Shown: positions 24,178-32,389 of the stretch, piece after piece
Numbering within the stretch: the first letter of the stretch is position 1
Layout: each line of letters begins with the position of its first letter
Assembly: GCF_000774145.1 (NCBI RefSeq)
Contig: NZ_KN322986.1
Coordinates: 186,001 to 250,000 of the forward strand
Direction of reading: 5' to 3'
DNA from: Pseudomonas mediterranea CFBP 5447
GTDB lineage: Bacteria; Pseudomonadota; Gammaproteobacteria; Pseudomonadales; Pseudomonadaceae
DNA length: 64,000 nucleotides
Position numbers and translations under genes: made by a program
The notes under the pieces: model-generated
The model's database searches: none
Told to the model about the DNA's origin: nothing
Seen by the model: only the letters and a program-made list of their open reading frames with translations

Positions 24178-26010
24178 ATGTCCTTTGCTTCCCTCGGTCT
24201 CTCCGAGGCTTTAGTCGGCGCCATCGAAGCCGCCGGCTACACCGAGCCTACCCCGGTGCAACAGCGGGCCATTCCCGCCGTGTTGCAAGGTCGCGATCTG
24301 ATGGTCGCCGCACAGACAGGTACTGGTAAAACCGGCGGTTTCGCCCTCCCGATCCTGGAGCGGCTGTTCCCCAACGGTCACCCGGACAAATCCCAGCGTC
24401 ACGGCCCGCGGCAGCCGCGCGTACTGGTCCTGACCCCGACCCGGGAACTGGCAGCCCAGGTCCACGAGAGCTTCAAGGTCTACGCCCGCGACCTGAAATT
24501 CGTCAGTGCCTGCATTTTCGGCGGTGTCGGCATGAACCCCCAGGTCCAGGCCATGGCGCGCGGCGTCGACGTGCTGGTGGCCTGCCCCGGCCGCCTGCTG
24601 GATCTGGCCGGCCAGGGCAGCGTCGATCTGTCCCACGTTGAAATCCTCGTGCTGGACGAAGCCGACCGCATGCTCGACATGGGCTTTGTCCATGACGTGA
24701 AGAAAGTCCTCGCCCGCCTGCCCGCCAAGCGTCAGAACCTGCTGTTTTCGGCAACGTTCTCCAAAGACATCACCGACCTGGCCGGTAAGCTGCTGCACAA
24801 CCCGGAACGCATCGAAGTCACGCCGCCGAACACCACGGTCGAACGCATCGAACAGCGCGTATTCCGCCTGCCGGCCAGCCATAAGCGCAGCCTGCTGGCG
24901 CACCTGATCACCACCGGCGCCTGGGAACAGGTCCTGGTGTTCACCCGCACCAAGCACGGCGCCAACCGCCTGGCCGAATACCTCGACAAGCATGGCCTGC
25001 CCGCCGTGGCGATCCACGGCAACAAGAGCCAGAACGCCCGCACCAAGGCCTTGGCCGATTTCAAGGCCGGCGAAGTACGGATCCTGGTTGCCACCGACAT
25101 CGCCGCCCGCGGCCTGGATATCGACCAACTGCCCCACGTGGTCAACTTCGAGCTGCCGAACGTCGATGAAGACTACGTGCACCGTATCGGCCGTACCGGC
25201 CGGGCCGGTCGTTCGGGCGAAGCGATCTCGCTGGTCGCACCGGACGAAGAAAAGCTGCTCAAGAGCATCGAGCGCATGACCCGGCAGAAGATTCCCGATG
25301 GCGATCTGATGGGCTTCGATGCCAGCACCATCGAGGCCGAGAAGCCTGAGGTGCGCGAGCGTCCGGACGTGCGCAATCCGCGCAATCCACGCGGCCCACG
25401 GGGTGACGGCCCGAATGGCGGCGGTGGCGGCCGTAAGGACAAGGGCAAGGACAAAGGCAAGGAAAAACCGGCCGGCAGCAATCGCGGTGAACGCCCAGCG
25501 CGCGAGCAAAAGCCTCGCGAAAGCACGCCAGCCCCTCGTGCCGCGGCTGATCGCGCTCCGGACGAATTCCTGGACGACGATATCGATAACTTCGGTAACC
25601 GCGTCGACTACGTGCCGCAGCAGAAACCGGCTCAGGGTCGTGGTCGCCGTCCGGGTGCTCCGGGACAGGGTGCTGGCGCAGGTGCTCCACGCGGCGGCCA
25701 GCCACAGGGTCGCCAGAACGGTCCGCGCAACAGCAACGGTTCGTCCACCGGCACCCCGCCCGCCAAGCGCAACGGCCCGCGCAACGGCGGTCCTCGCGAC
25801 GGTCAGGCCCGCCGCGAAGACGCCCGCCGGCGCCCGGCCCGCGATGACCAGGCACGCCAGGAACCCGCGGTGCAGAACCCTCGCGGCAACCAGCCGAAAA
25901 TCATGCACAAGGAGTCCAAGCTCGATCGTTTCCCGACGCCCGAGCAGCTGGACCAACTGCCAAGCCGTCCACGGGGTGAAAAACCTGCGTTGCTGACTCG
26001 CAATCGCTGA
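24178..26010 (+). CDS. rhlE: DEAD-box ATP-dependent RNA helicase, RhlE-like
   Basis: A 610-residue cytosolic helicase. All core motifs are present in order: Q motif FASLGLSEALV...PTPVQQRAIP, I AQTGTGKT, Ia PTRELAAQV, II DEAD, III SAT, V ATDIAARGLD and VI HRIGRTGRAGRSG. After about residue 375 comes a long basic, low-complexity tail rich in Arg, Gly, Pro, Asn and Lys (GPNGGGGGRKDKGKDKGKEK..., PRNGGPRDGQARRED), likely an RNA-binding disordered region. It is longer than typical RhlE proteins of about 450 residues because of this tail. The ATG at 24178 starts the Q-motif region; an earlier in-frame ATG adds 11 residues. It remodels structured RNA, probably in ribosome assembly or decay. Confidence 0.93.
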   Translation: MSFASLGLSEALVGAIEAAGYTEPTPVQQRAIPAVLQGRDLMVAAQTGTGKTGGFALPILERLFPNGHPDKSQRHGPRQPRVLVLTPTRELAAQVHESFKVYARDLKFVSACIFGGVGMNPQVQAMARGVDVLVACPGRLLDLAGQGSVDLSHVEILVLDEADRMLDMGFVHDVKKVLARLPAKRQNLLFSATFSKDITDLAGKLLHNPERIEVTPPNTTVERIEQRVFRLPASHKRSLLAHLITTGAWEQVLVFTRTKHGANRLAEYLDKHGLPAVAIHGNKSQNARTKALADFKAGEVRILVATDIAARGLDIDQLPHVVNFELPNVDEDYVHRIGRTGRAGRSGEAISLVAPDEEKLLKSIERMTRQKIPDGDLMGFDASTIEAEKPEVRERPDVRNPRNPRGPRGDGPNGGGGGRKDKGKDKGKEKPAGSNRGERPAREQKPRESTPAPRAAADRAPDEFLDDDIDNFGNRVDYVPQQKPAQGRGRRPGAPGQGAGAGAPRGGQPQGRQNGPRNSNGSSTGTPPAKRNGPRNGGPRDGQARREDARRRPARDDQARQEPAVQNPRGNQPKIMHKESKLDRFPTPEQLDQLPSRPRGEKPALLTRNR

Positions 26011-26026
26011 GTTTTTCCAGACCGTA

Positions 26027-26062
26027 GAAAAAGCCCCTGATCTCACGATCAGGGGCTTTTTC
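26027..26062 (+). terminator. Intrinsic terminator of rhlE
   Basis: A 16-bp perfect stem GAAAAAGCCCCTGATC / GATCAGGGGCTTTTTC with a 4-base loop. Confidence 0.9.
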
Positions 26063-26080
26063 ATGGGCGCCACAATTCCC

Positions 26081-26172
26081 CTGTGGGAGCGAGCCTGCTC
26101 GCGATAGCAATCCAACTTTGACGACTATGTTGACTGACACACCGTTATCGCGAGCAGGCTCGCTCCCACAGG
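26081..26172. repeat. REP inverted pair
   Basis: Two full consensus cores face each other between the rhlE and yceI terminators (CTGTGGGAGCGAGCCTGCTC at 26081 and its complement ending 26172). Confidence 0.92.
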
Positions 26173-26198
26173 AAAGCTCAGTGAAGGGGTCCGGAGCA

Positions 26199-26238
26199 AT
26201 AAAAAACGCCCCGGATCGCAGGATCGGGGGCGTTTTTT
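26199..26238 (-). terminator. Intrinsic terminator of yceI
   Basis: AAAAAACGCCCC and GGGGCGTTTTTTT pair around GGATCGCAGGATC. It lies 16 bases past the yceI stop codon. Confidence 0.85.
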
Positions 26239-26253
26239 TGTCAGGCGCGAATA

Positions 26254-26850
26254 TTACTTCGCCTTGACGCCTTCAAACGAAACGTACAGCTCAACCAAGT
26301 CGGACGATGGACCCAGGTCTTTTTGCTTGCCGAAGTCGGAACGCTTGATGCTGGTGGTGCCTTCGAAACCGGCACGGTAGCCGCCCCATGGATCCTTGCC
26401 TTCGCCCAGGAAGGTAGCCTTGACCACCACAGGCTTGGTCACGCCCAGCAGGGTCAGGTCGCCGGTAACATCGGCAGTTTCCTTGCCATCGGCGTTTTTG
26501 CCTGTGGATTTGACGCTGGTGGAAACAAAGGTGGCCTTGGCGAACTTGCCCGCGTTGAGGAAGTCAGGGCTGGCGATGTGCTTGTCACGTTCGGCGTGGT
26601 TGGTGAACACGCTGGCGGTGTTGACGTTGAACTCAACCTTGCTGGCTTCAGGCTTGGCGGCATCGAAGCTGAACTTGCCGTCGATATCCTTGAAGGTACC
26701 AGTGATATAGCTATAGCCCAGATGGCTGATCTTGAAGTCGACGAAGGCGTGCTGGCCTTCCTTGTCGACCACATAGTCGACAGCCATGGCCTGGCCGGCC
26801 GACAACAGTGCAGAACCGATTGCCAGGGCGGCGAGCGTCTTTTTCAACAT
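26254..26850 (-). CDS. yceI: YceI family periplasmic lipid-binding-fold protein
   Basis: A 198-residue exported protein. The signal peptide (MLKKTLAALAIGSALLSAGQAMA, cleaved after residue 23) is followed by a YceI lipocalin-like barrel: VDKEGQHAFVDFKISHLGYSYITGTF, FNVNTASVFTNHAERDKHIASPDFL and FEGTTSIKRSDFG. YceI proteins bind polyisoprenoids; I recall the P. aeruginosa counterpart being described as a small secreted protease, PasP, which should be treated with caution. The start at 26850 has AAGGAA and begins the signal peptide. It follows the cytochrome b561 gene by 32 bases, an arrangement that is widely conserved. Confidence 0.92.
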   Translation of the reverse strand: MLKKTLAALAIGSALLSAGQAMAVDYVVDKEGQHAFVDFKISHLGYSYITGTFKDIDGKFSFDAAKPEASKVEFNVNTASVFTNHAERDKHIASPDFLNAGKFAKATFVSTSVKSTGKNADGKETADVTGDLTLLGVTKPVVVKATFLGEGKDPWGGYRAGFEGTTSIKRSDFGKQKDLGPSSDLVELYVSFEGVKAK

Positions 26851-26882
26851 GCTTTCTATTCCTTTGGAGTCGAGGTTGAACA

Positions 26883-27434
26883 TCAGGCTTGGCGCCCCAG
26901 CATTCGCTTGAGGGTCGCGTCACGGTCGATAAAGTGGTGTTTCAGTGCTGCCAGGGCATGAAGGCCGGAAAAGATGACCAACGCCCATGCCAGGTACAGG
27001 TGGATCTGGCCGGCGACGTCTGCCTGGTCGGGCAGTCCAGACACCAGCGCGGGTACTTCAAACAAACCGAACACCGGGATCCCGACACCGTCTGCGGTGG
27101 AAATCAGGTAACCGGCAAACATCACGGCAAACAACCCGAGATACAAGGCACCATGACCGAGCTTCGCACCGATACGGGTCATGCGCCCATAGGTATCCAG
27201 GGTCGCTGGCGGTGGGCTGACAAAACGCCAGACCACCCGCAGCAGCATCACCGCCAGCAGCACCAGGCCAATGCTCTTGTGCAGGTCCGGCGCGTCTTTG
27301 CGCCAGGTGCTGTAGTAATCCAGTCCGACCATCCACAGCCCCAGCGCGAACAACCCGTACACCACCAGCGCGACGCCCCAGTGCATGACGATGCTGACCC
27401 AGCCGTAGCGAGAAGAAGAGTTGCGTAGCTGCAT
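26883..27434 (-). CDS. Cytochrome b561 family protein
   Basis: A 183-residue inner-membrane di-haem cytochrome with four helices. Haem-ligand histidines are visible in SIVMHWGVALVVY, DLHKSIGLVLL, and QIHLYLAWALVIFSGLHALAALKHHFID. It probably passes electrons between the quinone pool and periplasmic partners; gene neighbours suggest work with YceI, whose ATG is 32 bases after this stop. Upstream lies an AT-rich region with a symmetric AAAGCG-N8-CGCTTT element at 27488-27507. Confidence is high for the family, low for substrate. Confidence 0.9.
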   Translation of the reverse strand: MQLRNSSSRYGWVSIVMHWGVALVVYGLFALGLWMVGLDYYSTWRKDAPDLHKSIGLVLLAVMLLRVVWRFVSPPPATLDTYGRMTRIGAKLGHGALYLGLFAVMFAGYLISTADGVGIPVFGLFEVPALVSGLPDQADVAGQIHLYLAWALVIFSGLHALAALKHHFIDRDATLKRMLGRQA

Positions 27435-27487
27435 TGCTCATATCCTGTAAAAACTGCGACCAAGACTAGCGAGTTATCTATCGATTT

Positions 27488-27507
27488 AAAGCGGAAATTT
27501 TCGCTTT
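27488..27507 (-). promoter_or_regulatory. Symmetric element upstream of the cytochrome b561-yceI unit
   Basis: AAAGCG and CGCTTT flank an AT-rich 8-base centre about 55 bases upstream of the cytochrome ATG. It could be an operator or part of the promoter. The rest of 27435-27673 shows no gene; two longer frames there read as low-complexity translation with no ribosome site or family resemblance. Confidence 0.3.
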
Positions 27508-27673
27508 GAAATATCGAGAAATACGATCATCAGTCTGGGTTGGGTGGGTTAAGGAAAGATTAAAGCGAATGGAAAGTGTCATGGCGGGTAAAACAGGTCT
27601 TTCGGTAGCCAACGCGAGCGGGCCCTGCTCTCCTCTGGGCCGTGTCGCCCGGACTCTCGATCCGCTCAGAACA

Positions 27674-27829
27674 TCAATTGACCGAGCATTCAGGCTTATA
27701 GGGGTCTATCTCGCATCTGTAGGCTAATTGAGGGTCTCGCTTTGGAATCATTTTTGCCTTTGCGATGAATTCATCAGATACGCAACCAGCAAGCGCCGCC
27801 AGGATTATTACGATTGTTGTTACTTTCAT
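27674..27829 (-). CDS. 51-residue putative lipoprotein
   Basis: Reading the complement from ATG at 27829 gives a 51-codon frame ending in TGA. It begins MKVTTIVIILAALAGC, a textbook lipoprotein signal with lipobox LAGC and Cys16, followed by about 35 polar residues with VSDEFIAKAKMIPKRDPQ, then LAYRCEIDPYKPECSVN containing two further cysteines. GGAG lies eight bases before the ATG. It is too short for common gene-calling cut-offs. No family recognised. It probably has its own promoter upstream of 27840. A small envelope lipoprotein is the natural reading; function unknown. Confidence 0.7.
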   Translation of the reverse strand: MKVTTIVIILAALAGCVSDEFIAKAKMIPKRDPQLAYRCEIDPYKPECSVN

Positions 27830-27956
27830 GTTCAGTGCTCCGGTTTTCTACGCAGCCTAAAACCTGCGATCCGGACCACCCCATCATTCCCTTCCGATTC
27901 CCCTGTGGGAAGTATCTGATATACCCAATACCTGAACATCGAGCTTGATAGCAGGC

Positions 27957-27991
27957 AAAAAAAAGCGCGACCCTTGGGCCGCGCTTTTTTA
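27957..27991 (-). terminator. Intrinsic terminator of the amine oxidase gene
   Basis: AAAAAAGCGCG and CGCGCTTTTTT pair across a 10-base loop, ten bases after the stop codon at 28002. Confidence 0.88.
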
Positions 27992-28001
27992 CGCCTGAAC
28001 G

Positions 28002-29783
28002 TTACTGAGCCGGGGTCTCAGTGGTTGTCGCCGGTTTGGCCGCCGGCTTCTTCGCCGGTTCAGCCTTTTTCGCTGGCGCCTTGGCCGGGGCTTTTTTTGC
28101 CGCGGGTTTGGCGGCCGGCTTCTTCGGCGCGGCTTTGGTCGTGGCCTTTTTGGTCGGCTCGGCTTTTACCGGCGCGGCAGGCTTCGGCGCTTCCACCGGC
28201 GCTGGGGCCGGGGTTGGCGCAGGGGTCGGGGCTGGCGCAGGGGCCGGTGCTGGCGGAGCTACCGGCTCAGGGGCCTTGACCGGCTCTGGCTTCTTCTCGT
28301 CATCCGAACCGCCGAACAGGTTGGTGAAGAAGTTGCCTTTCTTCGCCGCCACCGCACCCGCAGCCGCCGCTGTCGCGGCCGGTGCGACCTTGGCCGGCTC
28401 GAACGACTTGCCCGCCGCCAGGTCCTGCACCTGACTGGCCGCGCGCTGGCCGCTGCGCAACGCGCCCTCCAAGGTGCCGGGGTACAGGGCATCGGTGTGT
28501 TCACCGGCAAAGGCTACGCGCTGCAATGGTTTTTCCCACAGACGCCAGTACTTGCTGATCTGGCCCGGACCGAAGGCCAGGTACGAACCGCCCGTGGACG
28601 GGTCGGTGCTGTAGCGGCGGATTTCGTAACCGGTGAAGGCACCACGGGCCTGTGGATAGAACGCGTGCAGGCGGATCAGCACCTGGTCGACCATCTGCTT
28701 GTCGCCAAAAGCCTGCATCACCCGGGCACTGTCGCCCGAGAGGTTGATGATCACATTGGCACCGCCCTTCACGGCCGGCTCGATCCACATCATGCCCAGG
28801 CCGGCGTTGCTGAAGATTTCACCCGACATGCGCGCCTTGCTGTCCCAGACCGGGGTCTTGAACTTGAGCATGATCTGGTCGCGCCAGCCGTAGTTGGTGC
28901 CCTTGATCGCACCAAGGTGCTGGGCGTCCAGGGCCGGGGTCAGCTGGATCTTGTTCAGGGCGCGCAGCGGTACGGCGAGCACCACGTAATCGGCCTGGTA
29001 ACCGACGCTGCCGACCTTGACGGTCACGCCGTCCTTGTCCTGGGAAATGGCTGACACCGGAGAATCGGTCTTGATGGTTTTCAGTTGTTTGAGGAAGGCC
29101 TGGGCCAGCGCCTGGCTGCCGCCGAGCAAACGCGAAGCCCGCAGGTCGCGGTCGGATACGCCGCGATTGACCCGGTTCTGCTGTGCGAAATACAGCAGCG
29201 ACAGGCGCGACGGTTCGTCGTAACGGGTACGGATCTCCTGATTCACCAATTGCCGTGCAGTGGCCGGCAGTTGCAAGCGATCGAGCCAGGCGGACACGGT
29301 CATCTGGTCCAATGCATGCAACGTGCTGGTGGCCGTCGGATTCAGCGGGTCTTCGATGGAGCGTGCCAGCTCGTCCAGGGTGGTTTCGTAGCGCTTGATG
29401 GCTTCGGCAGTGGCAGGCTGTTTCGTGGCCAGGTCAGCGGCGGTGAAATAGGTGCCGTCGATCAGATAGCTGGGGGTGCGCACGAACTCGGGGGCCGGGG
29501 TGGTGCCCAGCTTGAACGTCGAGACATATTTGTTCAGCACCGGCTGGGTCTTTTCGTTGCCGATCCACTCACTGGTAGCCATGCCCGAACGACCGCCCAC
29601 GCTGGGTTTGGCTTCCAGCAGGGTCACCGCCCAACCTTTGTTCTGCAACTCATAGGCCGCCGTGAGCCCCGCCAGGCCGCCACCGATGACGATAGCCGTC
29701 GGTTGCTTGTCCTTCGCCAGCGCCGTAACGCTGAAAAGCCCTATCACCACCAGCGCACACGCGCGCAGCCAACCAGCAGACAT
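28002..29783 (-). CDS. Exported flavin amine oxidase with AlgP-like Lys/Ala/Pro tail
   Basis: A 593-residue, three-part protein. Residues 1-23 are a signal peptide (LRACALVVIGLFSVTALA). Residues about 29-460 are a flavin amine oxidase/phytoene desaturase-like domain: AIVIGGGLAGLTAAYELQNKG (FAD dinucleotide site at 32-46), KPSVGGRSG, and the C-terminal FAD segment RVAFAGEHTDALYPGTLEGALRSG. Residues about 497-593 are low complexity: a PAPAPTPAPTPAPAP linker, then APKKPAAKPAAKKAPAKAPAKK repeats like those of AlgP or histone H1. Substrate unknown; a periplasmic or exported location is inferred. The basic tail could bind DNA, alginate or other polyanions. A plain amine oxidase gene precedes bioA in relatives, so the tail is the unusual part. 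Confidence 0.85.
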   Translation of the reverse strand: MSAGWLRACALVVIGLFSVTALAKDKQPTAIVIGGGLAGLTAAYELQNKGWAVTLLEAKPSVGGRSGMATSEWIGNEKTQPVLNKYVSTFKLGTTPAPEFVRTPSYLIDGTYFTAADLATKQPATAEAIKRYETTLDELARSIEDPLNPTATSTLHALDQMTVSAWLDRLQLPATARQLVNQEIRTRYDEPSRLSLLYFAQQNRVNRGVSDRDLRASRLLGGSQALAQAFLKQLKTIKTDSPVSAISQDKDGVTVKVGSVGYQADYVVLAVPLRALNKIQLTPALDAQHLGAIKGTNYGWRDQIMLKFKTPVWDSKARMSGEIFSNAGLGMMWIEPAVKGGANVIINLSGDSARVMQAFGDKQMVDQVLIRLHAFYPQARGAFTGYEIRRYSTDPSTGGSYLAFGPGQISKYWRLWEKPLQRVAFAGEHTDALYPGTLEGALRSGQRAASQVQDLAAGKSFEPAKVAPAATAAAAGAVAAKKGNFFTNLFGGSDDEKKPEPVKAPEPVAPPAPAPAPAPTPAPTPAPAPVEAPKPAAPVKAEPTKKATTKAAPKKPAAKPAAKKAPAKAPAKKAEPAKKPAAKPATTTETPAQ

Positions 29784-30006
29784 TCAACGAACTCCGGAAT
29801 AAAACAGGAAAAATTTCAGGTTTCGAGCCAGCCGGCTCAGAGAACGGCGAAGAATACGCCAGCCATCAAAACGCCGCCAGCGACGTCTATCGCCTCGCTC
29901 AGAGCAGCAGGAACGACACAATGGGTTGTTCGCAGGGCCGTCATTGCATAGGCTTGCCCGATTGTTTGGCCCGCACCCGCCGCGAGCCGCCTCGAGGAGA
30001 CTGTAA

Positions 30007-31413
30007 ATGGGCCTGAATAACCAGTGGATGCAACGCGACCTCGCGGTGCTGTGGCATCCCTGCACCCAGATGAAAGACCACGAACAACTGCCGCTGATCC
30101 CCATCAAGCGCGGTGAAGGCGTGTGGCTGGAGGACTTCGAAGGCAAGCGCTACCTCGACGCCGTCAGCTCCTGGTGGGTCAACGTCTTCGGCCATGCCAA
30201 CCCGCGCATCAACCAGCGGATCAAGGACCAGGTCGACCAGTTGGAGCATGTGATCCTCGCCGGTTTCAGCCACCAACCGGTGATCGAGCTGTCCGAGCGC
30301 CTGGTGAGGATGACGCCGGAAGGCCTGACCCGGTGCTTCTATGCCGATAACGGCTCGTCCTGCATCGAAGTGGCGATGAAGATGAGCTTCCATTACTGGG
30401 TCAATCGCGGCCGTCCCGACAAGAAGCGCTTCGTCACCCTGAGCAACAGCTACCACGGCGAAACCATTGCGGCGATGTCGGTGGGCGACGTGCCGCTGTT
30501 CACCGAGACCTACAAGGCGTTACTACTGGACACCCTCAAGGTGCCGAGCCCCGACTGCTACCACCGCCCCGAAGGCGTGAGCTGGGAAGAGCATTCACGC
30601 ACGATGTTCGCGGCCATGGAACAGACCCTCGCCGAGCACCACGCCACGGTGGCGGCGGTGATCGTCGAGCCGCTGATCCAGGGCGCCGGCGGCATGCGCA
30701 TGTATCACCCGGTGTACCTGAAACTGCTGCGCGAAGCCTGCGACCGCTATGGCGTGCACCTGATCCATGACGAAATCGCCGTCGGCTTCGGCCGCACCGG
30801 GACGATGTTCGCCTGCGAGCAGGCCGGTATCACGCCGGACTTCCTCTGCTTGTCCAAGGCCCTGACCGGCGGTTACCTGCCGCTGGCGGCGTGCCTGACC
30901 ACCGACGACGTCTACAGCGCGTTCTACGACGATTACCCCACCCTGCGTGCCTTCCTGCACTCCCACAGCTACACCGGTAACCCGCTGGCCTGCGCGGCGG
31001 CTCTAGCGACACTGGATATCTTCGAAGAAGACCACGTCATCGACAACAACAAGGCCCTGGCCCAGCGCATGGCGAGCGCCACCGCACACCTGGCCGATCA
31101 CCCGAACGTGGCCGAAGTGCGCCAGACCGGCATGGTGTTGGCCATCGAGATGGTCAAGGACAAGGCGAGCAAGACCGCCTACCCCTGGCAGGAGCGGCGC
31201 GGCCTGAGTGTGTTCCAGCATGCCCTGGAGCGCGGTGCGTTATTGCGGCCGCTGGGCAGCGTGGTGTATTTCCTGCCGCCGTATGTCATCACCCCGGAGC
31301 AGATCGACTTCCTGGCACAAGTGGCCAGCGAAGGCATCGACATTGCCACTCGCGATACGATCAGCGTGGCGGTACCGAAGGACTTTCACCCGGGTTACCG
31401 CGATCCGGGCTGA
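30007..31413 (+). CDS. bioA: Adenosylmethionine-8-amino-7-oxononanoate aminotransferase
   Basis: A 468-residue PLP aminotransferase of biotin synthesis that uses S-adenosylmethionine as amino donor. It shows LWHPCTQMKDHE near the N-terminus, YLDAVSSWWVNVFGHANPRI, GSSCIEVAMKMSFHYW, HDEIAVGFGRTGTMFACEQ and the PLP lysine in LCLSKALTGGYLPLA. Length is near the family's upper range because of a C-terminal extension (VAVPKDFHPGYRDPG). A CGAGGAGA ribosome site precedes the ATG. The other bio genes are not in the window. Divergent from the amine oxidase gene by 223 bases with no other gene seen between them. Confidence 0.96.
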   Translation: MGLNNQWMQRDLAVLWHPCTQMKDHEQLPLIPIKRGEGVWLEDFEGKRYLDAVSSWWVNVFGHANPRINQRIKDQVDQLEHVILAGFSHQPVIELSERLVRMTPEGLTRCFYADNGSSCIEVAMKMSFHYWVNRGRPDKKRFVTLSNSYHGETIAAMSVGDVPLFTETYKALLLDTLKVPSPDCYHRPEGVSWEEHSRTMFAAMEQTLAEHHATVAAVIVEPLIQGAGGMRMYHPVYLKLLREACDRYGVHLIHDEIAVGFGRTGTMFACEQAGITPDFLCLSKALTGGYLPLAACLTTDDVYSAFYDDYPTLRAFLHSHSYTGNPLACAAALATLDIFEEDHVIDNNKALAQRMASATAHLADHPNVAEVRQTGMVLAIEMVKDKASKTAYPWQERRGLSVFQHALERGALLRPLGSVVYFLPPYVITPEQIDFLAQVASEGIDIATRDTISVAVPKDFHPGYRDPG

Positions 31414-31423
31414 GCCTGAGCCA

Positions 31424-31497
31424 CCGCCATCGCGGGCAAGCCTTGCTCCCACAGAGAAATGCGAACCCACTGTGGGAGCAAGGCTTGCCCGCGATGA
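31424..31497. repeat. REP inverted pair, CGGGCAAG(C)CTTGCTCC variant
   Basis: ATCGCGGGCAAGCCTTGCTC and its complement face each other about 17 bases apart. This core differs from the commoner GCGAGCAGGCTCGC form and resembles the mixed copy at 52473-52560. Confidence 0.88.
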
Positions 31498-31543
31498 GGC
31501 CGGGCGCTTCAACCACGATATTTTTTTCTTGCAGAGACTCCAC

Positions 31544-32263
31544 ATGAGACTGTCCCGCTTCTTCATCGACCCCCCCCTGAGCCTCGGCGATCACGAGTTG
31601 CCCGAAGCCCAGGCCCATTACATCGGCCGTGTGCTGCGTATGGCCGAGGGTGATGCGGTGCAGGTGTTCGACGGTTCGGGCCAGGAGTTTCGCGGCAGCC
31701 TGGCTGAAGTCGGCAAGAAGCGCGTGCGGGTGCAACTGGACGAGCAGTTCGCCGGGCAGCCTGAATCACCGCTACGCATCCACCTCGGCCAGGGCCTGTC
31801 CCGGGGCGAGCGCATGGACTGGGCGATCCAGAAAGCCACCGAGCTGGGGGTCAGCGAGATCACGCCGATTTTCAGCGAACGCTGCGAAGTGCGCCTCAAG
31901 GACGAACGCGCCGACAAACGCCTGCTGCATTGGCGCCAGGTGGCGATCAGCGCCTGTGAGCAATGCGGACGCTCGACCGTACCGGTGATCCATCCACCGA
32001 TGCTGCTGGCCGACTGGCTGAAACAGGCCGATGCCGAACTGAAGCTGGTGCTGCATCCAGTGGCCGAGCCGCTGGTCAGCCATGCCAGACCCGCGACGCT
32101 GGCGTTCCTGATCGGGCCTGAGGGCGGTTTGTCCGAGGCCGAAGTCGAACAGGCCCAAAACGCCGGTTACCACGCCGCCCGCCTCGGCCCCCGGGTGCTG
32201 CGCACCGAAACCGCGCCGGTGGTGGCACTGGCGGTGGCGCAGCAGTTGTGGGGGGATTTCTAG
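31544..32263 (+). CDS. rsmE: 16S rRNA m3U1498 methyltransferase
   Basis: A 239-residue SPOUT-type RNA methyltransferase using S-adenosylmethionine. It begins MRLSRFFIDPPLSLGDHELP (the PUA-like N-domain), has GQGLSRGERMDWAIQKATELGV, and ends with the trefoil-knot motifs LAFLIGPEGGLSEAE and LGPRVLRTETAPVVAL. Length is standard. The ATG at 31544 is the family start; the open frame extends much further upstream through the 3' part of bioA and the repeat, but that translation is unrelated. bioA followed by rsmE is a conserved pseudomonad order. Confidence 0.95.
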   Translation: MRLSRFFIDPPLSLGDHELPEAQAHYIGRVLRMAEGDAVQVFDGSGQEFRGSLAEVGKKRVRVQLDEQFAGQPESPLRIHLGQGLSRGERMDWAIQKATELGVSEITPIFSERCEVRLKDERADKRLLHWRQVAISACEQCGRSTVPVIHPPMLLADWLKQADAELKLVLHPVAEPLVSHARPATLAFLIGPEGGLSEAEVEQAQNAGYHAARLGPRVLRTETAPVVALAVAQQLWGDF

Positions 32264-32279
32264 ATCCGCTCAAGTTTCA

Positions 32280-32370
32280 CTGTGGGAGCGAGCCTGCTCG
32301 CGATAGCGGTGCATCAGTCAATTACCTCTTGATCGACACGCCGCCTTCGCGAGCAGGCTCGCTCCCACAA
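32280..32370. repeat. REP inverted pair
   Basis: Two consensus cores face each other in the gap between convergent rsmE and the solute-binding protein gene (GTGGGAGCGAGCCTGCTCGC at 32282 and its complement ending at 32370). Confidence 0.92.
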
Positions 32371-32389
32371 GGGTTATTGGCGGTGCCGG

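Noticed and set aside
27506..27727. A 73-codon frame in the cytochrome b561 upstream gap
   Set aside because: It lacks a ribosome site, overlaps the better-supported lipoprotein gene on the other strand, and its translation is not protein-like.
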